In this document: positions 8,379-16,276 of the stretch, one piece after another
Position numbering within the stretch: position 1 is the stretch's first letter
Layout: the number at the start of each line of letters is the position of its first letter
Assembly: GCF_004337695.1 (NCBI RefSeq)
Contig: NZ_SJXJ01000004.1
Location: 62,001 to 126,000 of the forward strand
Direction of reading: 5' to 3'
Source: Tenacibaculum sp. M341
GTDB taxonomy: Bacteria; Bacteroidota; Bacteroidia; Flavobacteriales; Flavobacteriaceae
Length of the DNA stretch: 64,000 nucleotides
Made by a program: the position numbers and the translations under genes
The notes under the pieces: generated by a model
What the model was told of the DNA's origin: nothing
Seen by the model: the letters and a program-made list of their open reading frames with translations, nothing else
Databases searched by the model: none

Positions 8379-9494
8379 ATGAGCGAGACTAGACATAATT
8401 GGACGAAAGAAGAAATTTTAGCGATTTATAATAAGCCGATGATGGAGTTATTGTATGAAGCAGCAACTATTCATCGCAAACATCACGATCCGAATACAGT
8501 ACAAGTATCTACGTTATTATCTATAAAAACTGGTGGTTGCCCAGAAGATTGTGGTTATTGTCCACAAGCAGCTAGGTATCATACCGATGTTGAAGGAAAC
8601 GATTTAATGTCTGTTCAACAAGTAAAAGCACAAGCATTACGTGCTAAGTCTTCAGGAAGTTCTAGAGTTTGTATGGGAGCTGCATGGAGAAATGTAAAAG
8701 ATGGACCAGAGTTTGAACAAGTTTTAGAAATGGTACGTACCATTAATAAACTTGATATGGAGGTTTGTTGTACTTTAGGTATGTTAACCGAAAATCAAGC
8801 TCACCGTTTAGCAGAGGCAGGTTTATATGCATACAATCATAATTTAGATTCATCTGAAGAGTATTATAAAGAGGTAATCTCTACTAGAGGTTTTGAAGAT
8901 AGATTAGAGACTATTGATAATGTTCGTAAAACAAATGTAACAGTTTGTTCTGGTGGAATTATTGGTATGGGTGAGGCTATAGAAGATAGAGCTGGAATGT
9001 TAGTGGCACTTTCTACATTAAATCCACAACCAGAATCAGTACCAATTAATGCTTTAGTAGCGGTTGATGGTACACCATTAGAAGATCAAACACCAGTTTC
9101 TATATGGGAAATGGTTCGTATGGTAGCTACTACAAGAATTGTAATGCCAGAAACGCAAGTTCGTTTATCTGCTGGTAGAACTACAATGAGTCAAGAAGGA
9201 CAAACAATGTGTTTCTTTGCAGGAGCAAATTCAATTTTTGCTGGTGATAAATTATTGACTACGCCAAATCCTGATGTAAATGAAGATATGAAGTTATTTA
9301 AGTTGTTAGGCTTAAATCCTCAAAAACCATTTATTAAAAAGATGCAACCAGAAACAGTTGAAGCTGAAGATTCAAAATACCAGAACTTAGGTGAAAAGCC
9401 AAAATGGACCAGACCTGAGCATAAGATTGAAAGAAACGAGCAGAAGAAGCAAGAAGCAAAAGAGAAGAGAGCTTTAGAAGTGAAAAAAAGCTAA
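8379..9494 (+). CDS. bioB: Biotin synthase BioB
   Basis: Radical SAM enzyme that inserts sulfur into dethiobiotin, the last step of biotin synthesis. The radical-SAM cluster motif is CPEDCGYC with Cys54, Cys58 and Cys61, followed by the BioB-specific PQAARY. Further conserved blocks are SSGSSRVCMGAAWR, YNHNLDSSEEYY and AGRTTM (the Arg ligand of the auxiliary [2Fe-2S] cluster region). At 371 residues it is longer than E. coli BioB (346) because of a Lys/Glu-rich C-terminal tail of about 40 residues, which is probably flexible. It is separated by 45 kb from the bioF-bioD-bioA operon in this window. A hairpin after the stop ends the transcript. Confidence 0.97.
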   Translation: MSETRHNWTKEEILAIYNKPMMELLYEAATIHRKHHDPNTVQVSTLLSIKTGGCPEDCGYCPQAARYHTDVEGNDLMSVQQVKAQALRAKSSGSSRVCMGAAWRNVKDGPEFEQVLEMVRTINKLDMEVCCTLGMLTENQAHRLAEAGLYAYNHNLDSSEEYYKEVISTRGFEDRLETIDNVRKTNVTVCSGGIIGMGEAIEDRAGMLVALSTLNPQPESVPINALVAVDGTPLEDQTPVSIWEMVRMVATTRIVMPETQVRLSAGRTTMSQEGQTMCFFAGANSIFAGDKLLTTPNPDVNEDMKLFKLLGLNPQKPFIKKMQPETVEAEDSKYQNLGEKPKWTRPEHKIERNEQKKQEAKEKRALEVKKS

Positions 9495-9517
9495 ATTCCC
9501 TTTATCATAAAAACTAT

Positions 9518-9557
9518 AAAGTACTTAAAAGTGTAAAGTTACATTTTTAAGTACTTT
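9518..9557. terminator. Bidirectional terminator between bioB and the TPMT-like gene
   Basis: AAAGTACTTAAAA (9518-9530) pairs with TTTTAAGTACTTT (9545-9557), followed by T residues on both strands. The right arm overlaps the last codons and stop of the convergent TPMT-like gene. Confidence 0.7.
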
Positions 9558-10132
9558 TTTAGTTTAATAAAAAGTTCCATTCCCTGTCTATTACCAAGTG
9601 AATTATAACATTTGTCCATTGTTTCAATTTCAAAATAGGGTTTAAATAACTCAAGGTACGATGCTTTATTTCCTCCAAAAGGAGGATGATCACTATTTAA
9701 TTTAGCATCAAATAACAACCCGACTAATTTTCCATTATTTTTGAGTAAATCGAGTGTTTTTTGAACATATGTCGCTCGCTTTTCAGGATTAATTGCACAA
9801 AAGAATGTTTGTTCTATAATTAAGTCAAAACGACCCTCTAAATCAAAATAGTTTTTATGGATAAGTTGTTCTTCAGGAAAATTTATAACTCTCTCTTTAA
9901 AGTTAATCAAAGGTTCTCTTGAAATATCTACAATATAAACATTTTTAAATCCTTGTTGAAATAAGTATTCAGCTTCGTATGAATTCCCAGCTCCAGGAAT
10001 TAATATTTTAAGATTTTTATTTGCTAATTGATCAAAGTACGCTTTTAAAGGAGTTGAAATTTCACCTAAGTCCCAGCCTGTTTTTTGACTCTTATATTTG
10101 TTAGTCCAAAAATCTTCAGATAAATCAATCAT
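9539..10132 (-). CDS. TPMT-family SAM-dependent methyltransferase
   Basis: A 197-residue methyltransferase related to thiopurine S-methyltransferases (PF05724): N-terminal FWTNKYKSQKTGWDLGE, then the SAM loop LIPGAGNSYEAEYL (about residues 44-57), acidic YIVDIS, and IIEQTFFCAINP with the family's aromatic/Cys block. Bacterial members methylate S or Se small molecules or have unknown substrates. It converges on bioB, sharing the terminator hairpin. BioC is also a SAM methyltransferase, but this protein belongs to a different subfamily, so a BioC-like role is only a weak possibility. Confidence 0.8.
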   Translation of the reverse strand: MIDLSEDFWTNKYKSQKTGWDLGEISTPLKAYFDQLANKNLKILIPGAGNSYEAEYLFQQGFKNVYIVDISREPLINFKERVINFPEEQLIHKNYFDLEGRFDLIIEQTFFCAINPEKRATYVQKTLDLLKNNGKLVGLLFDAKLNSDHPPFGGNKASYLELFKPYFEIETMDKCYNSLGNRQGMELFIKLKKYLKM

Positions 10133-10225
10133 GTAAAATTAATTTTGTCGTTAAATTTAATAAATTTGTAGTTTTTTTAACTTTCGTTAGGGAGAATGAT
10201 TCCAAATTAGATCGTAACATTTTCT

Positions 10226-10233
10226 TAACTTTG
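10226..10233 (+). promoter_or_regulatory. -7 box (TAACTTTG) for the cupin/JmjC gene
   Basis: Perfect TAnnTTTG with a purine-containing start region, 20 bases before the ATG at 10254. Confidence 0.45.
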
Positions 10234-10253
10234 CGATTATCTAATATTAACAG

Positions 10254-11126
10254 ATGAAATTACAATTGCAACAAATAGATAGAGTTGAAACTATTACTAA
10301 AGAAGACTTTATCAAAAACTATTTTAAGCCGCAGAAACCTGTGGTTATAGAGCGATTTATTGAAGATTGGCCTGCATATTCTAAATGGTCTTTAGAATAT
10401 ATGAAAGAGGTAGCTGGTGATAAAACAGTGCCTTTATATGATGATCGTCCTGTAGATTACAAGGATGGGTTTAACGAGCCTCATGCAAAAATGAAAATGA
10501 GTGAGTATGTAGATTTATTGAAGCGTGAGCCTACAAAATTTAGAATTTTCTTATGGAATATTCTTAAAGAAGTTCCTATTTTACAAAAAGACTTTTCGTA
10601 TCCTGATTTTGGTTTACGTTTAATGAAAGGTTTACCAATGTTGTTTTTTGGAGGAACGGATTCTTATACATTTATGCATTACGACATAGATTTAGCAAAT
10701 ATTTTTCACTTTCATTTTGAAGGAAAAAAGAAGTGTATTTTATTCGATCAAAAACAGAATAAACACTTGTATAAAATTCCACATTCATTAATTACAAGAG
10801 AGGATATTGATTTTAATAATCCTGATTTTGAAAAGTGGCCAGCATTAAAACAAGCCCAAGGTTTTGTAGCAGAATTAGAGCATGGAAATGTTTTATACAT
10901 GCCAGAAGGATATTGGCATTATATGCGCTATATAACGCCAGGTTTTTCTATGAGCTTACGTGCAATAGCAAGAAAGCCTAAAAACTTAGGAAAAGCTATT
11001 TACAACGTGTTTGTCATGCGAACAATTGATAATATCATGCGTCGTATCAAAGGTCAGAATTGGATTGACTGGAAAAATGAGCAAGCAATTGTAAGAACTA
11101 ATAAAGTAAATAATATTTCTTCTTAA
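10254..11126 (+). CDS. Cupin-like/JmjC-domain dioxygenase
   Basis: A 290-residue protein of the cupin_8/JmjC group, related to FIH-type hydroxylases. The iron site is visible as HYDID (HxD, about residues 143-147) and the distal His in YMPEGYWHYM (about 218-227); the Lys in FEGKKKCILF is the usual 2-oxoglutarate-contacting region. Expected chemistry is Fe(II)/2-oxoglutarate-dependent hydroxylation of a protein side chain or small molecule in the cytosol; the substrate is unknown. It has its own -7 box and is followed by a strong terminator, so it is probably monocistronic. Confidence 0.83.
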   Translation: MKLQLQQIDRVETITKEDFIKNYFKPQKPVVIERFIEDWPAYSKWSLEYMKEVAGDKTVPLYDDRPVDYKDGFNEPHAKMKMSEYVDLLKREPTKFRIFLWNILKEVPILQKDFSYPDFGLRLMKGLPMLFFGGTDSYTFMHYDIDLANIFHFHFEGKKKCILFDQKQNKHLYKIPHSLITREDIDFNNPDFEKWPALKQAQGFVAELEHGNVLYMPEGYWHYMRYITPGFSMSLRAIARKPKNLGKAIYNVFVMRTIDNIMRRIKGQNWIDWKNEQAIVRTNKVNNISS

Positions 11127-11150
11127 GAAATTGATGTAATATTTTAAATA

Positions 11151-11188
11151 AAAAAACACCTGCAAATTTGAATTTGCAGGTGTTTTTT
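11151..11188 (+). terminator. Rho-independent terminator after the cupin/JmjC gene
   Basis: An 18-base perfect inverted repeat with core CACCTGCAAATT/AATTTGCAGGTG ending in a T-run at 11183-11188. The A/T symmetry would let it work in both directions. Confidence 0.85.
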
Positions 11189-11249
11189 ATGCTTCTTTTT
11201 TGGGTAAACTAAGTGTAAATAAATTTTAAATTTTTTACAGAAAAACAAA

Positions 11250-11275
11250 AAGGGGGAAAACCCCCCTTCTTTATT
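11250..11275 (+). terminator. GC-rich second hairpin with T-rich tail
   Basis: AAGGGGG (11250-11256) pairs with CCCCCTT (11262-11268) around a short loop and is followed by CTTTATTTTT. It lies 62 bases after the previous terminator with no gene between, so it either backs up the first or ends a short untranslated transcript. Confidence 0.6.
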
Positions 11276-11328
11276 TTTAAATAGTATTGTTTTTATTTTT
11301 AAATTGTTAGATACAAAATAACAACCTC

Positions 11329-11493
11329 ATGAAAACATGTCCTCACTGTGGTTCTTCAAACAGAATAAGAAGAAGAAGAACTAATTTTACCAAACATTTA
11401 CCTTTTATAAAACGATATAATTGTTTAGATTGTAGAAAAGACTATTATTGGTTCTCATTTTTAAATGTTCCTTTAAAAGCTAAAGCTTCTTAA
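11329..11493 (+). CDS. 54-residue zinc-ribbon protein
   Basis: A short frame from ATG 11329 to TAA 11491-11493. It encodes CPHCG at residues 4-8 and CLDC at 32-35, a CxxC...CxxC zinc ribbon, with a strongly basic stretch RIRRRR at 12-17 and an aromatic end DYYWFSF. Such small ribbons resemble transposase/InsA-like or nucleic-acid-binding N-terminal zinc domains. There is no neighbouring transposase. It ends 12 bases before the convergent rseP stop. The two paired cysteine motifs make it a credible gene; the function is unknown. Confidence 0.72.
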   Translation: MKTCPHCGSSNRIRRRRTNFTKHLPFIKRYNCLDCRKDYYWFSFLNVPLKAKAS

Positions 11494-11505
11494 GAACAAT
11501 TAATT

Positions 11506-12849
11506 TTATTTAAATAGCTTCACAATATCGTTTCCATTTGCTAACAGTAGTAAAGCTATTAAAATAACAAAACCAACCATTTGAGCATATTCTAAAAACT
11601 TATCCCCTGGTTTTTTTCCTGTAATCATCTCCCATAAAGTGAACACAACATGTCCACCATCTAAAGCAGGAATAGGTAATAAGTTCATAAAACCTAGCAT
11701 AATTGATAGTAAAGCTGTGATATTCCAAAATGATTTCCAGCTCCATATAGAAGGGAATATTTTACCAATAGAAATAAATCCACCTACACTTTGTGCTCCT
11801 TTTTTAGTAAATACATACTTAAATTGAGAAATATAATCTTTTAAAGTCCAGTAGGCTTTACTACTACCTACAGCAAAAGATTCACCTAAAGAATAATCTT
11901 TATGATATGTTTCTAAAGCTGCTTTGTAAACTTCAATATCAGAATTAGGAGCTACACCAATCTTTTTCTCTTCAATGTTTTTAAAAGAAATTTCAAACTT
12001 TTTACATTCATCTTCGCCTTTTCTTTCAATTTCTAAAGAAAGCTTTTCGTTTGAACCTTGTGTAAGCTTCATAAATTCTTCCCAGTAATCAATTTTAGTA
12101 CCATTTACCGCAACGATTTTATCTCCTTTTAAAATACCTGCTTTTTCTGCAAGTTGATCTGTTATAACAGTATCAATAACAGGTTGAAAAATTCTTTCTC
12201 TAAAAGGTTGCATGTCTCCATTTTTCCACATGATTGATCCTATATTTTCAGGAACAGATAATGTTTCAGTAGTACCATTTGTATGTTGTACATCAACAGT
12301 TTTTACATCACGTAGAAATAAGAATTTATTGATGTCTGATACATCTTCTGGAGTTTCACCATTTATTTTTAAAACTTTATCACCACTTTCAAAACCATAA
12401 GGCTTCATAAATTCAGCAACAGCAAAACCATTTTTTACTCCGTCAGGTGCAATATTAGTATCTCCCCAATAAGCAGTAACACCTACATAAATTAACCAAC
12501 CTAATATAAAGTTTACAATAACTCCACCTAACATTATAATTAAACGTTGCCAAGCTGGTTTAGAACGGAACTCCCAAGGTTTTGGATCTTCTTTTAATTG
12601 CTCGGTATCCATACTCTCGTCAATCATTCCTGCAATTTTTACATATCCTCCTAAAGGAATCCAACCAATACCATAAACAGTTTCTCCAACTTTCTTTTTG
12701 AACAAAGAGAATTTGTAATCGAAGAATAAGTAGAACTTTTCAACTTTAGTTTTAAATAATTTAGCAGGAATAAAATGTCCTAGCTCGTGTAAAACAATAA
12801 GTAATGATAAACTTAAAATGAATTGCGATGCCTTTATTAAAATTTCCAT
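11506..12849 (-). CDS. rseP: RIP metalloprotease RseP (site-2 protease)
   Basis: Inner-membrane zinc protease that performs the second cleavage of anti-sigma factors and clears signal-peptide remnants. It shows HELGH at residues 21-25 in the first TM helix, the LDGGH third-ligand motif near 396-400, and two PDZ-like regions in the periplasmic segment (around EFMKPYGFESGDKVLKING and QLAEKAGILKGDKIVAVNG). At 447 residues it is of the usual length. A -7 box precedes it on the minus strand. In other flavobacteria dxr often lies upstream; here the divergent neighbour is a SCO protein. Confidence 0.95.
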   Translation of the reverse strand: MEILIKASQFILSLSLLIVLHELGHFIPAKLFKTKVEKFYLFFDYKFSLFKKKVGETVYGIGWIPLGGYVKIAGMIDESMDTEQLKEDPKPWEFRSKPAWQRLIIMLGGVIVNFILGWLIYVGVTAYWGDTNIAPDGVKNGFAVAEFMKPYGFESGDKVLKINGETPEDVSDINKFLFLRDVKTVDVQHTNGTTETLSVPENIGSIMWKNGDMQPFRERIFQPVIDTVITDQLAEKAGILKGDKIVAVNGTKIDYWEEFMKLTQGSNEKLSLEIERKGEDECKKFEISFKNIEEKKIGVAPNSDIEVYKAALETYHKDYSLGESFAVGSSKAYWTLKDYISQFKYVFTKKGAQSVGGFISIGKIFPSIWSWKSFWNITALLSIMLGFMNLLPIPALDGGHVVFTLWEMITGKKPGDKFLEYAQMVGFVILIALLLLANGNDIVKLFK

Positions 12850-12881
12850 AAATGGTTTTTTGTGTCGTAATTTATAAGGTG

Positions 12882-12889
12882 CAAATGTA
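12882..12889 (-). promoter_or_regulatory. -7 box (TACATTTG) for rseP
   Basis: On the minus strand a perfect TAnnTTTG lies 33 bases ahead of the rseP ATG. No clear -33 partner. Confidence 0.45.
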
Positions 12890-12974
12890 CATTTTTATAA
12901 AGAGTTGTAAAAACGCCTATCATTATGAGTTGGATGTTTTAACAAAGATTTTAGGAAAGCTTTTTATTAAGCAG

Positions 12975-12982
12975 TATTTTTG
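12975..12982 (+). promoter_or_regulatory. -7 box (TATTTTTG) for the SCO gene
   Basis: Perfect TAnnTTTG 20 bases upstream of the ATG at 13003, divergent from the rseP promoter. Confidence 0.45.
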
Positions 12983-13002
12983 TAGTTCCAATTACTATTG
13001 AA

Positions 13003-13677
13003 ATGAATTTTCGCTTTTTTAAAAAATCTAAATACACTTTTTTCTTTTTAATTACTTTTACTATAGTTTGCTTACCTTTTTATTACTTTTTGGTTCGTAC
13101 TGATTATAAGTTACCAATTTATAATCCAGCAGATGTAAACCCAAAACTAGTAGATAAATCAATTAGAATGTTTACTAAAAACCATACAATTGCAGATTTT
13201 GAATTGACAAATCAAAATGGTAAAACAATTACTCAAAAAGACTATGAAGGAAAGATTTATGTGGCAGATTTCTTTTTTGTGACATGTAAAGGAATTTGTA
13301 TTCCGATGTCAAATAATATGAAAGAGCTTCAGAAAAAATTTGAAAAAGATGATGATATTATGTTTTTATCACATTCTGTAATTCCTGAAATGGACAGTGT
13401 ACCTGTACTTAGAGATTACGCAACAAGAAAAGGAATTATTGATGGTAAATGGAATGTTACAACAGGTAGTAAAAAGCATATTTATGAGCTTGCCAGAAAA
13501 AGTTATTTTGCCGTTTTAGATGAAGGAGACGGAGGTTTGCAAGATTTTATTCATACCGAAAACTTTATCCTTATTGATAAGGACAAACGAATAAGAGGTA
13601 TGTATGATGGAACAAAGTTTGAAAACGTCGAAAAAATAGTTAAAGATATTGAGTTGCTAAAAGAAGAGTATGAATAG
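13003..13677 (+). CDS. SCO1/SenC family copper chaperone
   Basis: A membrane-anchored thioredoxin-fold protein that delivers copper to the CuA site of cytochrome oxidase. One N-terminal TM helix (about residues 11-31) is followed by the thioredoxin-like domain with the copper-binding CxxxC (Cys95 and Cys99 in FVTCKGICIPM) and the third ligand His184 in DFIHTENF. Length 224 is typical. It converges on the SdpI-like gene with only two bases between the stop codons. Confidence 0.92.
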   Translation: MNFRFFKKSKYTFFFLITFTIVCLPFYYFLVRTDYKLPIYNPADVNPKLVDKSIRMFTKNHTIADFELTNQNGKTITQKDYEGKIYVADFFFVTCKGICIPMSNNMKELQKKFEKDDDIMFLSHSVIPEMDSVPVLRDYATRKGIIDGKWNVTTGSKKHIYELARKSYFAVLDEGDGGLQDFIHTENFILIDKDKRIRGMYDGTKFENVEKIVKDIELLKEEYE

Positions 13678-13679
13678 TA

Positions 13680-14024
13680 CTACTTCTTTTTATTCCCTTC
13701 TCTATCGTAAGTTTTATTAAGTTCTTGTTCAGTTTTAATAACAGAAACAGCTAATGAAAGTAACATTAAAGCCATTGGTTGCCAAGTAATATCTGGTTTT
13801 ATATAGGCAAAAAACAAGCTAGCGACTAAAGTAATACTTGCATATATTAAAAGTTGCTTTCTGAAAAATGTATTGGCTTGTTCCCAAATTTTATCATTAA
13901 TAATAGTTCTATTCGTCCTATATCCATACAATGCATTTATTTTCTTTGGAGGGAAAAAATAAAAAACTAAACTAAGAGCAAATAATAATCCGTTTACAGA
14001 TAATACGTAATAAAATGGGTTCAT
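13680..14024 (-). CDS. SdpI/YhfL-family small membrane protein
   Basis: A 114-residue protein with an N-terminal TM helix, the family signature GYRTNRTIINDKIWEQAN (residues 34-51) and two further hydrophobic segments. The SdpI family (PF13630) is named for Bacillus immunity protein SdpI, but most members, including single-domain ones like this, have no proven immunity role. It lies 15 bases downstream of the thioesterase gene, so the two probably form one transcript. Confidence 0.82.
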   Translation of the reverse strand: MNPFYYVLSVNGLLFALSLVFYFFPPKKINALYGYRTNRTIINDKIWEQANTFFRKQLLIYASITLVASLFFAYIKPDITWQPMALMLLSLAVSVIKTEQELNKTYDREGNKKK

Positions 14025-14039
14025 TTAAATGTTTTTAAA

Positions 14040-14906
14040 TTAATTTTTCATAGGTCTCATTAAACCTTCTTGAGCAACAGAGGCGATTAATTTACCATCT
14101 CTAGTGAAAATGTTTCCGCGAGCAAAACCTCTGGCGCCAAAGGTACTTGGACTTTCAATAGAAAACAACATCCAATCGTTAAAATCGAAATCACGATAAA
14201 ACCACATTGAATGATCCAAACTCGCCATTTGAGTATTCATAAAGTTTGCTTTACTAGCATTTGGGTTTAAGCAAGCGGTTAAAATATTATAATCAGAAAT
14301 ATACGTTAATATTTGCTGTTTTATATCCAGTGAAATATCAGCAACATTTCCTTTTAATTTAAACCAAACATTTACTAATGGAGTGGTATCTTTTCTTTCT
14401 AAGAAGTTTTTAACTTCAACAGGTTTAAAATCTATTGGTCTGTCAATACTTAAAAAAGCTTTTAAGTTTTTGGGTAAAAAATCATTGAATTTAATAAGCA
14501 TTTCAGTCCAGCTTAATAATTCTTCTGGCTGTTTTATGTTTTTAGGAATTGCAATTTGATGTTCATAACCTTCTTCTTTTTTATGAAAAGAACAAGCTAA
14601 AATAAATATGGTTTCATCTTTTTGAGTAGCAGTTACTCTTCTAGTAGAAAAACTTCCACCGTCTCTAGCTTCATCAACATGATAATTTATTGGAGTATCT
14701 AATTTACCAGCTTCTAAAAAATAGGCATGAAGTGAATGTAATATTCTATTTGATTTAATAGTTCTACTGGCGGCATTTAATGCTTGAGCTAAAACTTGTC
14801 CGCCAAAAACATTTGGACTACCAATAGCTCTACTAATTCCTTTAAAATTATTGTTACCTTCTTCTTCTAATAAAAGTATGTCTAAAAGGTCTTGTACGTT
14901 TTTCAT
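14040..14906 (-). CDS. tesB: Acyl-CoA thioesterase II (TesB family)
   Basis: A double-hotdog thioesterase of 288 residues, the length of E. coli TesB. Conserved features include GSPNVFGGQVLAQAL (about residues 27-41), LHSLHAYFLEAGK, the RRVTATQ segment, and the second-domain block MASLDHSMWFYRDF (catalytic Asp region) plus GARGFARGNIFTRDG near the C-terminus. It hydrolyses medium- to long-chain acyl-CoAs in the cytosol. Gene order with the SdpI-like gene downstream suggests co-transcription. Confidence 0.93.
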   Translation of the reverse strand: MKNVQDLLDILLLEEEGNNNFKGISRAIGSPNVFGGQVLAQALNAASRTIKSNRILHSLHAYFLEAGKLDTPINYHVDEARDGGSFSTRRVTATQKDETIFILACSFHKKEEGYEHQIAIPKNIKQPEELLSWTEMLIKFNDFLPKNLKAFLSIDRPIDFKPVEVKNFLERKDTTPLVNVWFKLKGNVADISLDIKQQILTYISDYNILTACLNPNASKANFMNTQMASLDHSMWFYRDFDFNDWMLFSIESPSTFGARGFARGNIFTRDGKLIASVAQEGLMRPMKN

Positions 14907-14946
14907 AACGAGTACTCAATTAGGATTAAATAGTTTATTTGCTAAG

Positions 14947-16131
14947 TTAGTTAACTTTTTTGAATGGAAACTTTTGTGCGAAAGATGTAGGTTGAATTTT
15001 ATGTGTAAAAAAGCTTAATATTTTATTAGGAATACTGTTTTTATGACGAAAGTAAATTGTTAAATCTTGCGGAATAGCTCCTACAGAACTTTTGATTTCA
15101 CTAGCTGTTCTACCAAAATTTATTTGATGTAGTTTTTGATCAATAGCTATTTTAATATAATCATATAGCATTCTTTGATAAATAGCGTATTCTCTGTTTA
15201 AATGATAGTCAATTCCAACAAAGTGAGCGTCTAAACTTTTTTGATTGATCATAGCTGATAAAAAACCAACTAATCTTCCTTTTAATAAATAACCTTTTAT
15301 GATGTAATTTTCTTTTAAGTTCTCTTTTAGGCTTTTGTAAGTTAAAACATTAAACATACCTAAATTAAACCCAGCTTTAGAAGATACATTCTTGTATAAT
15401 TTTTTAATTTGATCAGAAAATTCATCAAAATTATGCTCATCAATAATTACTTCTTCTAAAGTAAAACTTCGTTCTATGGCTTTTTTAGCTTTTACACGAA
15501 ACTTTGTTTTTACAGCAGCTAAATAATCATCAAAATGATTCCAATCTGAATGAATATGCATCACCATGTTAGGTTCTACATTGAAAGAATGGTAATTGTA
15601 TTCTAATAATTCATTAGTACTAGACAGTGATTCTTTTTCAAAATCTTTTAACATAAATCCACTTATTTTATGTTTAGATTGCCTCTCAACATTTACAAAA
15701 TGGACAACTGATTTTGCCAACTCTTGAATTACTTTTTGTTTTGACTCATTTTCTTTAATAAATATTCCGTGTTCACCACTTACAAAAGTGTTTCCGCAAG
15801 TAAGAATTTTTAAAGGTTTTTCTGAAGAAAGTATTCTTAGTTTTCTACCAATCGTTTTTATTTTATCAACAAAACTTTGTAGTTCGTTTTTAATGCTATC
15901 TAGATAAAAATTTACTATTTGAACAGTTGCAAATGCAATCGGGTTTTGATGATTATCAAGTAAAATAATATACCAAAATTCAATATCTGGATGATGAGTT
16001 GCTATGGAAGACAAATAAGTTGGATCAAAATACAAATTATTGGTACAATTTAGATTCTTCCATATTTCTTCAGGAATATCATAAATCGAATTGTAAAACT
16101 GAGCGTTATGTACTGTTTTGCAAAAGTTCAA
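14947..16131 (-). CDS. GNAT/FemAB-like acyltransferase
   Basis: A 394-residue protein with the tandem-GNAT (FemAB/Acetyltransf_6) look: a long N-terminal half containing FWYIILLDNHQNPIA, then a C-terminal half with KTKFRVKAKKAIERS (the basic acceptor-binding helix common in this group), LLKGRLVGFLSAMI, FVGIDYHLN and INFGRTASEIKSSVG. Family members add amino acids or acyl groups to cell-wall or lipid acceptors, but the substrate here is unknown. It lies 40 bases upstream of tesB on the same strand. A hairpin separates it from the fibre-like gene upstream. Confidence 0.72.
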   Translation of the reverse strand: MNFCKTVHNAQFYNSIYDIPEEIWKNLNCTNNLYFDPTYLSSIATHHPDIEFWYIILLDNHQNPIAFATVQIVNFYLDSIKNELQSFVDKIKTIGRKLRILSSEKPLKILTCGNTFVSGEHGIFIKENESKQKVIQELAKSVVHFVNVERQSKHKISGFMLKDFEKESLSSTNELLEYNYHSFNVEPNMVMHIHSDWNHFDDYLAAVKTKFRVKAKKAIERSFTLEEVIIDEHNFDEFSDQIKKLYKNVSSKAGFNLGMFNVLTYKSLKENLKENYIIKGYLLKGRLVGFLSAMINQKSLDAHFVGIDYHLNREYAIYQRMLYDYIKIAIDQKLHQINFGRTASEIKSSVGAIPQDLTIYFRHKNSIPNKILSFFTHKIQPTSFAQKFPFKKVN

Positions 16132-16218
16132 ATAGCTAATTAATTGGTTATGTTTGTTGCGGAGTACAATTTAAGAATTTGTATTTCAATTTTAGATGTA
16201 AAGAACTAAAATAAAAAT

Positions 16219-16249
16219 GTCTGTTTAAGTCATTAATACTTAAACAGAC
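16219..16249 (-). terminator. Terminator downstream of the first fibre-like gene
   Basis: GTCTGTTTAAGT (16219-16230) pairs perfectly with ACTTAAACAGAC (16238-16249), seven-base loop. On the minus strand a T-rich tract follows. Confidence 0.8.
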
Positions 16250-16276
16250 AAATAGTTTTTAGATATGAACTTTAAA

